IMG/VR virus record: IMGVR_UViG_3300025137_000038
Span: 1 to 60,197 of that record
Strand: one strand, 5' to 3'
From: a virus
DNA length: 60,197 nucleotides
Positions 25,254 through 34,678 of this stretch are shown here, one piece after another; positions within the stretch are counted from its first letter, which is position 1, and every line of letters begins with the position of its first letter. The notes under the pieces are model-generated. The model made no database searches. It was not told where the DNA came from and was given only the letters and a program-made list of their open reading frames with translations. The translations under genes and the position numbers were made by a program.

Positions 25254-25979
25254 CTACACATTAAATTGTGCGGCAGTCGTCGTCCCTGTACTTGTTTGTA
25301 ATGCTACTGGCATTGTCATTTCGAATCTCTGGTGCATTAAAACAAAACAGGCGCTGATGTCTGCACAATTTTTGATTTCTGTTTCTACGACTTGTTTACT
25401 TGCTAGTAAAGTTCTAACTTTCTCATCGTAATTATTGATTGCTTGTCTTATTAGTACTGCCATGTCTGCTTTTTCAATTCCTCTACTTGTTGCTAGTGCG
25501 TCAAGTAATGGAACATTGGCTGAATTGTTATTAGTATATTTGATATAATCTGATTTCTGTTTTTCCCAAGTACTTTCTTCTAATTTACTAACATTAATGT
25601 TTAGTGCTTGTAATCTATGGTCATAAATTTCATCTAATTGTTTACGCATAACTGCTTTCATAAAAGCAGTACAATTTGTAACGTCATCAGTTGTTAGTGT
25701 GTACTTTTCTTTTTCGCCTGTGGGTTCTGAACTTTCATGTAACCCCATTTGCTCATCTTCAAGTGTACCTGGTCTAATGCTTACATGACCCTTCCAGCCT
25801 TGTGTTAGTAACCATGCTTTTGCAACGGTGTCTGTCAATATCGTTGGCTCTAAATGTAAATAGGGTATAATATCAACGTGTGTATCTGGAATGTAGCCGA
25901 CGCAGTACGATTGGAATCTGCCATATATTTGTATAGGTCCTAATTCTTTTTGTGCTTTCATTTTAAATAAAATATACAT
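25254..25979 (-). CDS. Unknown conserved protein downstream of fibre gene
   Basis: A 241-residue protein. I place the start at the ATG at 25979 rather than the upstream in-frame ATG at 25994, because GGAGAG lies 7 nt before it and it follows the fibre stop by 2 nt. The N-terminus has IQIYGRFQSYCVGYIPDTHVDIIPYLHLEPT. The middle is helical with conserved-looking charged residues (MRKQLDEIYDHRLQALN) and the C-terminus is Thr/Ala-rich. A tail-fibre assembly or structural role is likely from position only. Confidence 0.5.
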   Translation of the reverse strand: MYILFKMKAQKELGPIQIYGRFQSYCVGYIPDTHVDIIPYLHLEPTILTDTVAKAWLLTQGWKGHVSIRPGTLEDEQMGLHESSEPTGEKEKYTLTTDDVTNCTAFMKAVMRKQLDEIYDHRLQALNINVSKLEESTWEKQKSDYIKYTNNNSANVPLLDALATSRGIEKADMAVLIRQAINNYDEKVRTLLASKQVVETEIKNCADISACFVLMHQRFEMTMPVALQTSTGTTTAAQFNV

Positions 25980-25981
25980 AA

Positions 25982-27850
25982 TTAAGCTCTCCAAACACAG
26001 TGCCCTGAGCTTCCGCCTGGTACGCCTGTTCTTATTGAACCACTTCCTAGTTCACTTCCTGAGTTAGTTGCATATGTCCACTTCCAACCTCTATTATTTT
26101 GGGCTCCATCATAATTACCCATACTATACTGATGTGCTTGTCCCATATCTAAATTTTCTTCTCCGCAGTTTGTAATTGGTTTGGTAACTGTTGTTGTAAC
26201 TGCTTCTGTAGTATAACTCCAAACTCTTACATTATTACCGCCATTATATGTTCCTTCGTTGCCAGCATAACCATACCCTAGTTTGTCTGCCCAGCCTTTT
26301 TGCTGACTGTTAATACCTGGTTTGTTTGAAGGTGTTGTCATTGTAACTTGTGTCGATGTTGACCAAACAAATTTTCTACAATCATCTGTGGCTTGCCAAA
26401 CATAACCATAATTTTCACCACTGTGACTTGCACAGCCGGCTTGCATATTATCACCACTTAATGAATCCTGTCCTTGGTCGGTATACATAGTTGCGTTTGA
26501 TAGATTCATAACATCTATATTTGCACTACCGCCGCCAACAATCCAACATTTTTCGTGTTCTTTAAATAGTGTGGCACAATCGTTTCTTCCCCAATTCATA
26601 TTTGGTCCATTACTGCCACTGTAGGTTGACATATGGAAATTTGATGTTGACGCACTAGTCCCTGGCCAAGTGTCATCTGCACTCCAAAGGTACCCATGTG
26701 TTAATGTACATACACCAGAAGTATATGCCGCGGCATAGGTCATTACATCACCATTATTAGTCATAACGTCAGTTGCATGAACCATTGTGTTTACGTTTTT
26801 CCATGGACTCGAACTTTGGTAACCGCCCATAACAAATCCATGTGTGATAACTTGTCTTGTTAAGAAAGGTTGTGAACTAGCACTTCCCGAAACTTCTACC
26901 CAGTTACTGCCATCATATAACATTAATTTTTTTGTACCACTGTTATAGTAAACTTGTCCTGCCGCTAAACCGCTTGACGGATTACTTGACAATGATTTAA
27001 AGTCTATCGGTCCACCTAGTTGTGGTGTTGTATCTTCAATAAGATTAGATATACCTGCTGACTGAATAGAACTAATAGAAGTAAATCCAAAGTTACCACT
27101 TCCATCTGTTTTTAAAACCATGTTACTAGATCCATCACTAATACTTAAATCAGTTAATGAAGTTGGTATAGTAGGTTTGTTAGATAGGTTGTTATAATCT
27201 ATTGTGAAACCTGTTAAGTTTCTTGTATTCATTTGTATTGCGTTACCCATGTATGCATGGTTTTCACATTGATAATGAAGTACAGTTGGTGTATCATCTG
27301 TAACTGTAATTTCTGTATATGCTCCGGCTTGACCGGCTGTTCCATTTTGTGTTACATTTGTTGTATATGCAGTTGTTTTATCTGCTTTTAAAAAAAATCT
27401 AATTGCGTGAGTATTATTACTACTATCAGAAGTATCAAAACGATAAGTTCTTCCTGGAGTAAAAATAAGATACGGTGACATAATTCCATCTACAAGGTAT
27501 CCCTTTGACGAGCCTGAACCGTTGTATCTGTGTGCTGATGTTTTATCAACACTTTTAACTATTATTTGTGTAGTACTTCCATGAGGTCTTGCATGGGCTC
27601 CTGCATCAATATATGCTTTAATAGATTGTTGTGTTGCAAGATGATCATTTGAATCAGATGCCATATCATCTTCATCTTTAACTGCACTACCACTAACACC
27701 TGTGTCTAGTTGTGCGTTAGTTAATGTTGGAGATGTATTTGCCGTGTTTAACTGATTCCATACTGACTCAGTTGAGTTGTATACAAAACTTACTCCGCCT
27801 ACTACTACCACTGTTCCATCTGATGGACTACCTGGAAAAACTGCCGCCAT
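25982..27850 (-). CDS. Tail fibre/adhesin with cupredoxin-like domain and W-rich propeller-like C-terminus
   Basis: A 622-residue fibre protein. Residues 1-90 hold a virion-type attachment module. Residues about 92-208 form a cupredoxin-like domain, with the type-1 copper ligand set H148 (in NTHAIRF), C195, H198 and M201 (YQCENHAYMG). Residues 210-335 are fibre linkers with a GQVYYNSGTKKLMLYDGSNW module. Residues 340-622 are rich in G, W, N and T and show about 50-residue repeats of the type GYVW...W, which could be a beta-propeller host-binding head. It is probably a receptor-binding protein. The start is preceded by AGGAG. Confidence 0.7.
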   Translation of the reverse strand: MAAVFPGSPSDGTVVVVGGVSFVYNSTESVWNQLNTANTSPTLTNAQLDTGVSGSAVKDEDDMASDSNDHLATQQSIKAYIDAGAHARPHGSTTQIIVKSVDKTSAHRYNGSGSSKGYLVDGIMSPYLIFTPGRTYRFDTSDSSNNTHAIRFFLKADKTTAYTTNVTQNGTAGQAGAYTEITVTDDTPTVLHYQCENHAYMGNAIQMNTRNLTGFTIDYNNLSNKPTIPTSLTDLSISDGSSNMVLKTDGSGNFGFTSISSIQSAGISNLIEDTTPQLGGPIDFKSLSSNPSSGLAAGQVYYNSGTKKLMLYDGSNWVEVSGSASSQPFLTRQVITHGFVMGGYQSSSPWKNVNTMVHATDVMTNNGDVMTYAAAYTSGVCTLTHGYLWSADDTWPGTSASTSNFHMSTYSGSNGPNMNWGRNDCATLFKEHEKCWIVGGGSANIDVMNLSNATMYTDQGQDSLSGDNMQAGCASHSGENYGYVWQATDDCRKFVWSTSTQVTMTTPSNKPGINSQQKGWADKLGYGYAGNEGTYNGGNNVRVWSYTTEAVTTTVTKPITNCGEENLDMGQAHQYSMGNYDGAQNNRGWKWTYATNSGSELGSGSIRTGVPGGSSGHCVWRA

Positions 27851-27852
27851 AA

Positions 27853-29208
27853 TTAACTCCTTTTAAGTAATACTTCTATTACTCCTTCACCTTCTTTATT
27901 ACTATTTAATGCCAAACCAATAATACACCCTGGATTATAGTTTCCACTATATTTTGTTGCTTTGCCTGAAATTTCACTTGTAGTTAATAAGTCACCTTTT
28001 TCAATGTGTCCTACAACTTTAACTGGAACTCTTCCTACAAAACCTACACAAACTGGGTGTTCTGCATCTATATCTTTATTCATTAAGTAAGCCGGTTTAT
28101 CAGAAACTACACCTGCTAATTGTGAACTAGCATATTTGTTACACTCTGTAACTTCGTGTGTTCCTCCAACTGATACTACTGTACCTACTTCGTAATTTTT
28201 ATCTCCTGCATACATCTCAGCCAAGTCAGCATATTGAGCCGATGATGCTTTTCCTGAGAATGATGTAGCATGAACTGTCGCATATAATTTTGACGACGAT
28301 CCTAAATCTCTTGTATTACTTGCATCTGGTAGTATGTTACCTGTTACTGCAACTGTACCGTCTAACATTGGTCCACTTTGTCCCGGTGACCACTCTACCC
28401 ACTGTTTAGTAGTGCCGTCATTAATATATTTGTAAAAATTACCATTATCAGTATCATACCATTCGTCACCATCTGATGGACTGCTCGGTGCACCAGCACT
28501 TGCAGTATAAGTTGTTGCACTTCCGCCGACGCCGTTTACCCAAGCACTTCCGTTATATTTTATAACGTGCCCTGTTTGTGGATTTGATATTGTCAAATCT
28601 GCTAGTTCATTTAATTCATTTACTTCAGCACTATTAACCCAAGCACTGCCGTTGTATTTTAAAATTTGTCCAGTACTTGCACTACTAATTGTTACGTCTG
28701 TTAGTTCACTAATTTCATTTGATCCGCCAATAAGATCATCTACATAACCTTTAGTTGCCGCATCAGATGAAGCAGATGGTGTACCAACTTCTGTTAACTT
28801 AATACCATTAAAGTCTGCCGTACAATTGGCATCTAGATGTAAATGGTTATTTGTAAATCTTACTAAACTATTTTTAAATCTTACTTTTTTATCAAATACA
28901 TTATCAAAAGTATCGTCTTCAGAATCGTAGTCTGATATAGAACTTGCAACCATAGTTTTAGTTGCTAGTACAGAAATATTTCTTTCAATATCTTCTAATC
29001 TTCTTAAATCTGATTTTGCTCCGCCAAATATAATATCGTCATCGCCTTCAGCACCTTCACTAAAGAATTCAATATCGCCATTCTTTTTATAACGCCATCT
29101 TTTTGATTCTATCGATGCTCCACCTAATTCTGAAGATTTTAATGAGACTAGATCCTCCATTGGACGCATCACGCCATTAATTTTAATTTTTCTTCTACGT
29201 CTAGCCAT
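27853..29208 (-). CDS. Tail fibre with C-terminal YADLAEMY (G2-protease-like) domain
   Basis: A 451-residue fibre protein. The basic N-terminus is MARRRRKIKINGVMRPMEDL, then a helical collar, two repeated DVTISSASTGQILKYNGSAW units, and a GDEWYDTDNGNFYKY module. The last about 135 residues (QYADLAEMYAGD to the C-terminus) are nearly the same domain as the end of the 993-residue fibre. The pattern YA(D/E)xxEMY...GTVVxxGG...GVVSxxPAYLMN resembles fibre-end domains of the peptidase-G2/intramolecular-chaperone type (from memory). It overlaps the neighbouring gene by one base (TAATG). Confidence 0.7.
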   Translation of the reverse strand: MARRRRKIKINGVMRPMEDLVSLKSSELGGASIESKRWRYKKNGDIEFFSEGAEGDDDIIFGGAKSDLRRLEDIERNISVLATKTMVASSISDYDSEDDTFDNVFDKKVRFKNSLVRFTNNHLHLDANCTADFNGIKLTEVGTPSASSDAATKGYVDDLIGGSNEISELTDVTISSASTGQILKYNGSAWVNSAEVNELNELADLTISNPQTGHVIKYNGSAWVNGVGGSATTYTASAGAPSSPSDGDEWYDTDNGNFYKYINDGTTKQWVEWSPGQSGPMLDGTVAVTGNILPDASNTRDLGSSSKLYATVHATSFSGKASSAQYADLAEMYAGDKNYEVGTVVSVGGTHEVTECNKYASSQLAGVVSDKPAYLMNKDIDAEHPVCVGFVGRVPVKVVGHIEKGDLLTTSEISGKATKYSGNYNPGCIIGLALNSNKEGEGVIEVLLKRS

Positions 29209-30176
29209 TATACTTTAAATCCTGTAACTTCTAATTGGTCATCTGTATCTATTATACCAATATTTATCGTTAATGTTGATCCTGACACACTGAATTCAGC
29301 GGGCCTTAAAAGCATTCTATTTAAATAGATGTTAAAATGAATTGAATCGGATAAATCACTGAATGTGTAATTAACACTAGTTGTAACATTTGTTGATGCT
29401 TCACTTGTTGTTACTGTTTGTACTGCACTGTGAAATCTTGTAAAACTGTTTGTAAGAGCAACTGTGCCTGTTGCATCAGGTAATGTAATTGTTCTATCTG
29501 CTGTCGGATCTGTTACTGTAACTGTTGTTTCGTTAGAGTTACCATTTGTACCTTCAAATTTTAAATCTCCGCCTGCATTAATGTATAATCCGTTTTCGTT
29601 AATTCTTACAATGTTGTCTTGCGACCCATTGTTCATTACTGTAAATTCTAAAGTACCATCTTCTGAACCATCTGTAACATCACTGCCTTTTGCAGAAATT
29701 TTACCATATATTACAGTTTGGTCAGTGGAATTTCTTCCTTTAAATTTTAATTGTCCTAAGTAATCTGCGTTAAATGGAGAAGCACTGTTTCTATCTAATT
29801 CTATAATTGGTCCAGCGCCACTGCCGGTTTCTGTAGAAGTTAACTTTCCACCATCTGTAATTGCAGTAAATAATCCTGAAGTAATTCCTGTTAAGTTAGA
29901 ACCGTCACCATGAAATGCGTTTGCTTGTATATCTGCATAACCGCCAATAGTAACATCACCATTAGTTGTTCCATCTTCGCTAGTAGTAATTGCAACAAAC
30001 CTATCCGCAGATTCGTCCCACATTAATGCAACGTTGGTATCACTACCTCGTTCTAAAACTATACCCGCATCTTTATCATTTGATCCACTTTGTCCACTAT
30101 TTAGGCGTATTAATGGATCTGATAGACTTGTAACATCAAAGTTAACCTGAGCGGATTTAGGTCTTGTTAATGGCAT
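29208..30176 (-). CDS. Tail fibre protein (322 residues)
   Basis: A fibre protein sharing the marine-phage fibre module GIVLERGSDTNVALMWDESA-DRF with the 993- and 266-residue proteins. Thr/Ser/Gly-rich beta repeats follow, with LEFTVMNNGSQDNIVRINENG and TVTDPTADRTITLPDATGTV, a common shaft repeat. A C-terminal strand-rich module ends IDTDDQLEVTGFKV. Its own late promoter lies at 30207 and a strong terminator at 30243 isolates it from upstream genes. Confidence 0.7.
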   Translation of the reverse strand: MPLTRPKSAQVNFDVTSLSDPLIRLNSGQSGSNDKDAGIVLERGSDTNVALMWDESADRFVAITTSEDGTTNGDVTIGGYADIQANAFHGDGSNLTGITSGLFTAITDGGKLTSTETGSGAGPIIELDRNSASPFNADYLGQLKFKGRNSTDQTVIYGKISAKGSDVTDGSEDGTLEFTVMNNGSQDNIVRINENGLYINAGGDLKFEGTNGNSNETTVTVTDPTADRTITLPDATGTVALTNSFTRFHSAVQTVTTSEASTNVTTSVNYTFSDLSDSIHFNIYLNRMLLRPAEFSVSGSTLTINIGIIDTDDQLEVTGFKV

Positions 30177-30206
30177 TTAATCACTTCCTACTTGCTTATT
30201 CTATAG

Positions 30207-30214
30207 TATTTATG
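30207..30214 (-). promoter_or_regulatory. Late promoter (CATAAATA) for the 322-residue fibre gene
   Basis: CATAAATACTATAG on the minus strand, 30 nt before the start at 30176 and just downstream of a terminator. Confidence 0.6.
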
Positions 30215-30242
30215 CAGAAGTTATTCGACTTACTACTCAAAA

Positions 30243-30266
30243 AGAAAGGCCCCGTAGGGCCTTTCT
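30243..30266 (-). terminator. Rho-independent terminator after the 993-residue fibre gene (UACG loop)
   Basis: A 10-bp perfect stem (AGAAAGGCCC/GGGCCTTTCT) has a C(TACG)G tetraloop on the minus strand and is followed by TTTTT. The stem is identical to that of the gp23 terminator. Confidence 0.9.
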
Positions 30267-30293
30267 CCGTATAAGTTTAAGTTCTAGTATGGA

Positions 30294-33275
30294 TTACATA
30301 CGTCCAACAACAACTTCAATTACGCCTTCGCCTTCTGCGTGATTTTCAAGTGCTTTACCAATAACAGAACCCATTGCAGGATTTTCTTCTGCACGAGCCA
30401 TTCCGTTACCAGCCGCTACAAGCATATCACCTTTAGCAACTGCACCAGTTACTTTACATGGAACTCTTCCTTGTAATGCAACCGCTACACCGTCAGCGTC
30501 ACTGTTCATCAAGTAAGCAGGATTAGTTGAAACAACACCAGCAACTTTCTTGTCAGCATCTGCCATACAAGTTGTTACTTCTTTGTTTCCACCAAAACAT
30601 ACTACTGTTCCTGGTTCGATGTCTGCATCTGCAGAGTACATCTCAGCCAAGTCAGCGTATTGAGCCGATGTTGCAGTACCACTAAACACACCAGTTGCAA
30701 GTGTAATACCTGAACTGTTAAATGTAGTGTGTGCCGCGTTATCAAGTGTGACAACCGCAGTACCTGTACCAGCATCTACTACTTCAATCTTACTGTCGCC
30801 TTCAGAAATACTGTCTTGTGATAAGCCAGCCAATCCTGCGTCAACGTAAGCCTTAGTAGCCGCATCTTGTGCCGATGTTGGATCTGCAACTGAGTTTAAC
30901 TGTTTAGAGTTGGCATTCATTGCCCCACCTAATGTCATACTGTAGTTACCTTTGATCTCAACGCCTGATGATGTAATACAAGCAACGTAGGCACCCGCCG
31001 CATCAAATCTAATTGTGTCGTCGTCTGCAGTTTCTTCTACTTGTATTTGTGTATCACCGTCTTGGTCAGCAATAGCGATTATAGTTGATGTAGTTGTAAG
31101 TACTCTTGCGTCAATAACATCACCAGTTGCCGGAGCCTCTGTAAATGTTAATGTTGTTCCACTTACTGCATAAGCAGTTGTTGGAATCTGTACAACACCG
31201 TTTAAAGAAACGATTGTTGTTGCAGTTGTACCTGTTACTGTTAGTGTAAATGCAACTGTACTGTCATCACCGTTGAAAGAATCAGCAGTAATTGTAGTAA
31301 AGTCAGCACCTGCGTTCCATTCAGCGCCTGTGTATACTTCGATTTGACCTGTTGTAGTGTTAAATCTAAACATACCTGCTACACCAGTACTTGGTCTTTG
31401 ACCAGTTGTACCTTTTGGTAGCATCATTGAGTCTGTTGAGTCAACAACAAAACTTGCATCAGTTACTGTACCAGTACCACCAGCAGTTAAAGTTCCTGCT
31501 ATTGTGGCATTACTGTTTCCAGTTAATGTTGTTACTGTTGCCGCCGCTGGTGTATTACCACCAATTACGCCATCAGATGGACCAACAAATCCTGTGTTTG
31601 CAGTAATTGTTGTACCTGTAACAGCCGCTGGTGTTGAACCACCAATTATGCCGTCTAAAGCACCAACAAATCCTGTGTTTGCAGTAATTGTTGTACCAGT
31701 AACAGCCGCTGGAGTTACAGAACCGATTGTACCATCGATTGTTGTACCTGCGATTGCCGCCGGAGTTGTACCACCAATAGTAACGCCGTCCATGTTTCCT
31801 GAACTTGCGTCAATATCAACAACACCGTCAACATCTAATGTTTGACCGGAGCCGATTGTAGTAGTTGTACCTGCCGCCGCAGTAAACGTTCCAACAAAAC
31901 TAGTTGCCGATAAGGCACCTGTTCCACTGTTGAAAGTCATACTTGCTGAATCGGAAAGTTCACCGTTTGCACCTGCGAATAGTACTCTTGTGTTAGTTAA
32001 GTCAGTTACACGCATACTTCCGAATGCCGCACTTCCCAAAGATCCAGTGAATACACTTGATGTATCCGTTGCATCAGGGATGAATACGAATTCAGACGCA
32101 CTTTCGTCTAAACCAAAGTAACCATTTTTAGCACTTCCGTCGTTGTGTAAGTATTTGATACCTCTATCTAAACTATCATTTGAATCAGCACCAATTTGGA
32201 ATACTGGGTCAGCAATAGTTACAACTGTTGAATCAACAGTAGTAGTTGTACCAGTTACAGTTAAACTACCTTGGATAGTAACAGTACCACCTGATCCACC
32301 TGGATTAGGGTCAATAGTTAAATCACCTGAAGTAGTTTTGATTGTGTTAGCATCAATATTAATGTTTCCTATAGTTAAACCGTTACTATCGATTTGACCT
32401 TCTGAAGCACCATCAACGTTAAATGTAATTAAGCCATTAGAACCAGTGTCTGTTACTTCAACATTAGAATTCAATTGGAATACTTTGTTGTCAGAACCTG
32501 AAACCTGTGCATCAACATAGGCTTTTGTCGCGGCGTCTTGAGCATTACTTGGATCACTAACGTTAGTAATTGAATTACTACTCATTGTGATTGTTCCATC
32601 AGCAGTTAAGTTTGTAAAAGTACCTGCCGCTGGTGTGTTACCACCAATAATACCATCAAGTGGACCACTGAAGCCAGTGTTTGCTGTAATGGTTGTACCA
32701 GTAACAGCCGCCGGTGTATTACCACCAACTACACCATCCTGTGTACCAGTTACGTTACCAGTTAAATTACCAGCAAAGTTTGTGTTTGCAGTAATTACTG
32801 TACCTGTTACTGCCGCAGGTGTGTTACCACCAATTACGCCATCAACAGTACCTGTTACGTTACCTGTTAAGTTACCTGTTGCGTCTTTGAAATGGATGTC
32901 TCCGTAAGATGCGATTGTTACGTTACCAGCAGTTGTGCCAGCGTCAGTAGTAAGCATCATTGCGAACTCATCAGCACTTTCGTCCCAAATCATTGCCGCA
33001 TTGTTTCCAGTGCCGCCTCTGTTAATGATGATACCACCATCAACGTTTCCAGCGCCGCCTGAACCCAATAGCATGAATGGATCAGCAACAGATGTGTTTG
33101 TTGTGTCAACAGTAGTGGTTGTACCATTTACTGTTAAATTACCTGAGACAGTCAGATTACTGCCATAGGTTAAATTGTTAGCCAATTTACCGGCTGTTAC
33201 GTTGGCGTCTGCTATTTTGGCAGTCGTTACCGCTGAGTCGGTTATCTGATTGGTTTTAATACGAGTTACGGCCAT
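30294..33275 (-). CDS. Long tail fibre (993 residues) with internal repeats and YADLAEMY C-terminal domain
   Basis: The N-terminus MAVTRIKTNQITDSAVTTAKIADANVT is a typical marine phage fibre start. Two copies of a GNLTVNGTTTTVDTTNTSVADP module follow (about residues 44 and 340), then tandem GGNTPAAVTGTTITANTGF repeats in two blocks. Further on are an IEVYTGAEW module and a C-terminal about 130-residue QYADLAEMYSADADIEPGTV domain shared with the 451-residue fibre. It is probably a trimeric fibre shaft with an auto-processing or stabilising tip (inference). The gene has its own promoter (33328) and terminator (30243). Confidence 0.75.
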   Translation of the reverse strand: MAVTRIKTNQITDSAVTTAKIADANVTAGKLANNLTYGSNLTVSGNLTVNGTTTTVDTTNTSVADPFMLLGSGGAGNVDGGIIINRGGTGNNAAMIWDESADEFAMMLTTDAGTTAGNVTIASYGDIHFKDATGNLTGNVTGTVDGVIGGNTPAAVTGTVITANTNFAGNLTGNVTGTQDGVVGGNTPAAVTGTTITANTGFSGPLDGIIGGNTPAAGTFTNLTADGTITMSSNSITNVSDPSNAQDAATKAYVDAQVSGSDNKVFQLNSNVEVTDTGSNGLITFNVDGASEGQIDSNGLTIGNINIDANTIKTTSGDLTIDPNPGGSGGTVTIQGSLTVTGTTTTVDSTVVTIADPVFQIGADSNDSLDRGIKYLHNDGSAKNGYFGLDESASEFVFIPDATDTSSVFTGSLGSAAFGSMRVTDLTNTRVLFAGANGELSDSASMTFNSGTGALSATSFVGTFTAAAGTTTTIGSGQTLDVDGVVDIDASSGNMDGVTIGGTTPAAIAGTTIDGTIGSVTPAAVTGTTITANTGFVGALDGIIGGSTPAAVTGTTITANTGFVGPSDGVIGGNTPAAATVTTLTGNSNATIAGTLTAGGTGTVTDASFVVDSTDSMMLPKGTTGQRPSTGVAGMFRFNTTTGQIEVYTGAEWNAGADFTTITADSFNGDDSTVAFTLTVTGTTATTIVSLNGVVQIPTTAYAVSGTTLTFTEAPATGDVIDARVLTTTSTIIAIADQDGDTQIQVEETADDDTIRFDAAGAYVACITSSGVEIKGNYSMTLGGAMNANSKQLNSVADPTSAQDAATKAYVDAGLAGLSQDSISEGDSKIEVVDAGTGTAVVTLDNAAHTTFNSSGITLATGVFSGTATSAQYADLAEMYSADADIEPGTVVCFGGNKEVTTCMADADKKVAGVVSTNPAYLMNSDADGVAVALQGRVPCKVTGAVAKGDMLVAAGNGMARAEENPAMGSVIGKALENHAEGEGVIEVVVGRM
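31541..31760. repeat. Tandem near-identical 81-bp repeats inside fibre gene
   Basis: Units beginning ACCAACAAATCCTGTGTTTG occur at 31581 and 31662, 81 bp apart, with degenerate flanking copies. A second block of the same family lies at about 32620-32870. They encode the GGNTPAAVTGTTITANTGF shaft repeat. Confidence 0.75.
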
Positions 33276-33327
33276 AAGTGAATCACTCCTCTATTTTTAT
33301 GTCGTTTGTGTCTGGTCGGACCAATAG

Positions 33328-33335
33328 TATTTATT
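33328..33335 (-). promoter_or_regulatory. Late promoter (AATAAATA) for the 993-residue fibre gene
   Basis: AATAAATACTATTGG on the minus strand, 52 nt before the start at 33275. Confidence 0.55.
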
Positions 33336-33409
33336 GGAAACTCGCATTTTTTATATGCTATGTATTGGTTTTAGGAGGATTAAAAAAATATTAATCTTAA
33401 TAGTAGTAC

Positions 33410-34678
33410 TTAATGAAAGTCTACCCAAGCACTATTTGTATAGCCTTGAAACTTGTTTGTTGTAGTATTATATATTATCATACCTGTACTAGCCGATAAG
33501 GCGTTACGTTGTGTTGTTGTCATACTTGCTAGTTGTACTGCATTATTAAATGCACTTCTACTTGTTTGTATATTAACAACTTCGGTACCAGCAGTATCAA
33601 TTCTAACTGTGTCATCGTCTGCACCTTCTTCTACTTGAATACTAGTATCACTATCAGAGTCTACAACAGATCTAATAGTAGTTACAAGTCCTAATTTTCT
33701 TACTTCAATTCTATCACTTGAAACTGGCGCCTGCGTAAATGTTAATGTTGTTCCACTAACACTATATGCCTGTGTTGGTTCTTGTACTACACCATTAAGT
33801 GTTACCATTACTGTGGCACTATCAGCCGAACTGTTTAGTGTAAAGTTTACGTCAGATCCATTTCCAGTAAATGCTTGAGTTGATATTGCTCCTGCACTAC
33901 TTCCAACTGCTACCCAATCAGTACCATCATAAACTTCTATTTTATCGCTATCATCATTAAAGCGAATCATTCCTTTTACAGGACTTCCAGGACGTTGTGC
34001 ATTTGTTCCAACTGGAACTACAAGAGCAGTATCTGTATCAATTATTACAGTTCCTGTTCCATCTACATCTAATGTTAAATCATCACCTGAGCTACTAGGA
34101 GAAATAGTATTACCTGAGAAGCCTAGTGTTCCTGTGCCTCCACCTGTACCATAAGTACCTGTGTATCTAGCACCTTCAATATAAACACTTTTACCACTAA
34201 AGTTTACACCATTAGGATAGTTGCTACCAATAAAATTTAATACGCCTGATTCGTAATCAAAGAACCATTCGTCGTTATTACCACTACCAGTAACAAAAAC
34301 TTTATTACTAATACTAGCGGCGTTGGAGGCATCACCTGCCGTATGTATATAAACATTAACAATATATGTACTTCCAAACTGTGGCGGTATCCAACCTGTT
34401 TGTCCTGTTTTCCAAGTTCTGTTTGCAGTTGCAGTATTGTCTTCTGTACACTCAATTACGTTTGCACCTTTATATACTGTAACAACACCTGAACTACTTG
34501 ACGGACTTACACCTGGAATACTAGACGAATCTCTCCAAACTCTGTCACCTCTAATTAATAGCGGTGATGGAATGGCTTCATTAGCCGCCAACTTGTTAGC
34601 ATTGGTATCTGTTTTAGTTGCACCATAACCTAACTTTTTAAATAGGTAGTCAATTTTTTGATTATCGGATATTGCCAT
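33410..34678 (-). CDS. Tail fibre protein (422 residues)
   Basis: The N-terminus (MAISDNQKIDYLFKKLGYGATKTDTN) is a helical attachment segment. The middle carries a galactose-binding-like beta domain (about 110-200, with WFFDYESGVLNFIGSNYPNG). Then come a GMIRFNDDSDKIEVYDGTDWV module and the NGVVQEPTQAYSVSGTTLTF module, also seen in the 993- and 141-residue proteins. The end repeats the module with MIIYNTTTNKFQGYTNSAWV. It overlaps the 1140-residue gene by one base (TAATG), so the two are coupled. Confidence 0.7.
   Translation of the reverse strand: MAISDNQKIDYLFKKLGYGATKTDTNANKLAANEAIPSPLLIRGDRVWRDSSSIPGVSPSSSSGVVTVYKGANVIECTEDNTATANRTWKTGQTGWIPPQFGSTYIVNVYIHTAGDASNAASISNKVFVTGSGNNDEWFFDYESGVLNFIGSNYPNGVNFSGKSVYIEGARYTGTYGTGGGTGTLGFSGNTISPSSSGDDLTLDVDGTGTVIIDTDTALVVPVGTNAQRPGSPVKGMIRFNDDSDKIEVYDGTDWVAVGSSAGAISTQAFTGNGSDVNFTLNSSADSATVMVTLNGVVQEPTQAYSVSGTTLTFTQAPVSSDRIEVRKLGLVTTIRSVVDSDSDTSIQVEEGADDDTVRIDTAGTEVVNIQTSRSAFNNAVQLASMTTTQRNALSASTGMIIYNTTTNKFQGYTNSAWVDFH

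Noticed and set aside
31541-32870. Regular repeats that might be a CRISPR array
   Set aside because: The repeats are in frame, encode fibre shaft units and have no unique spacers.
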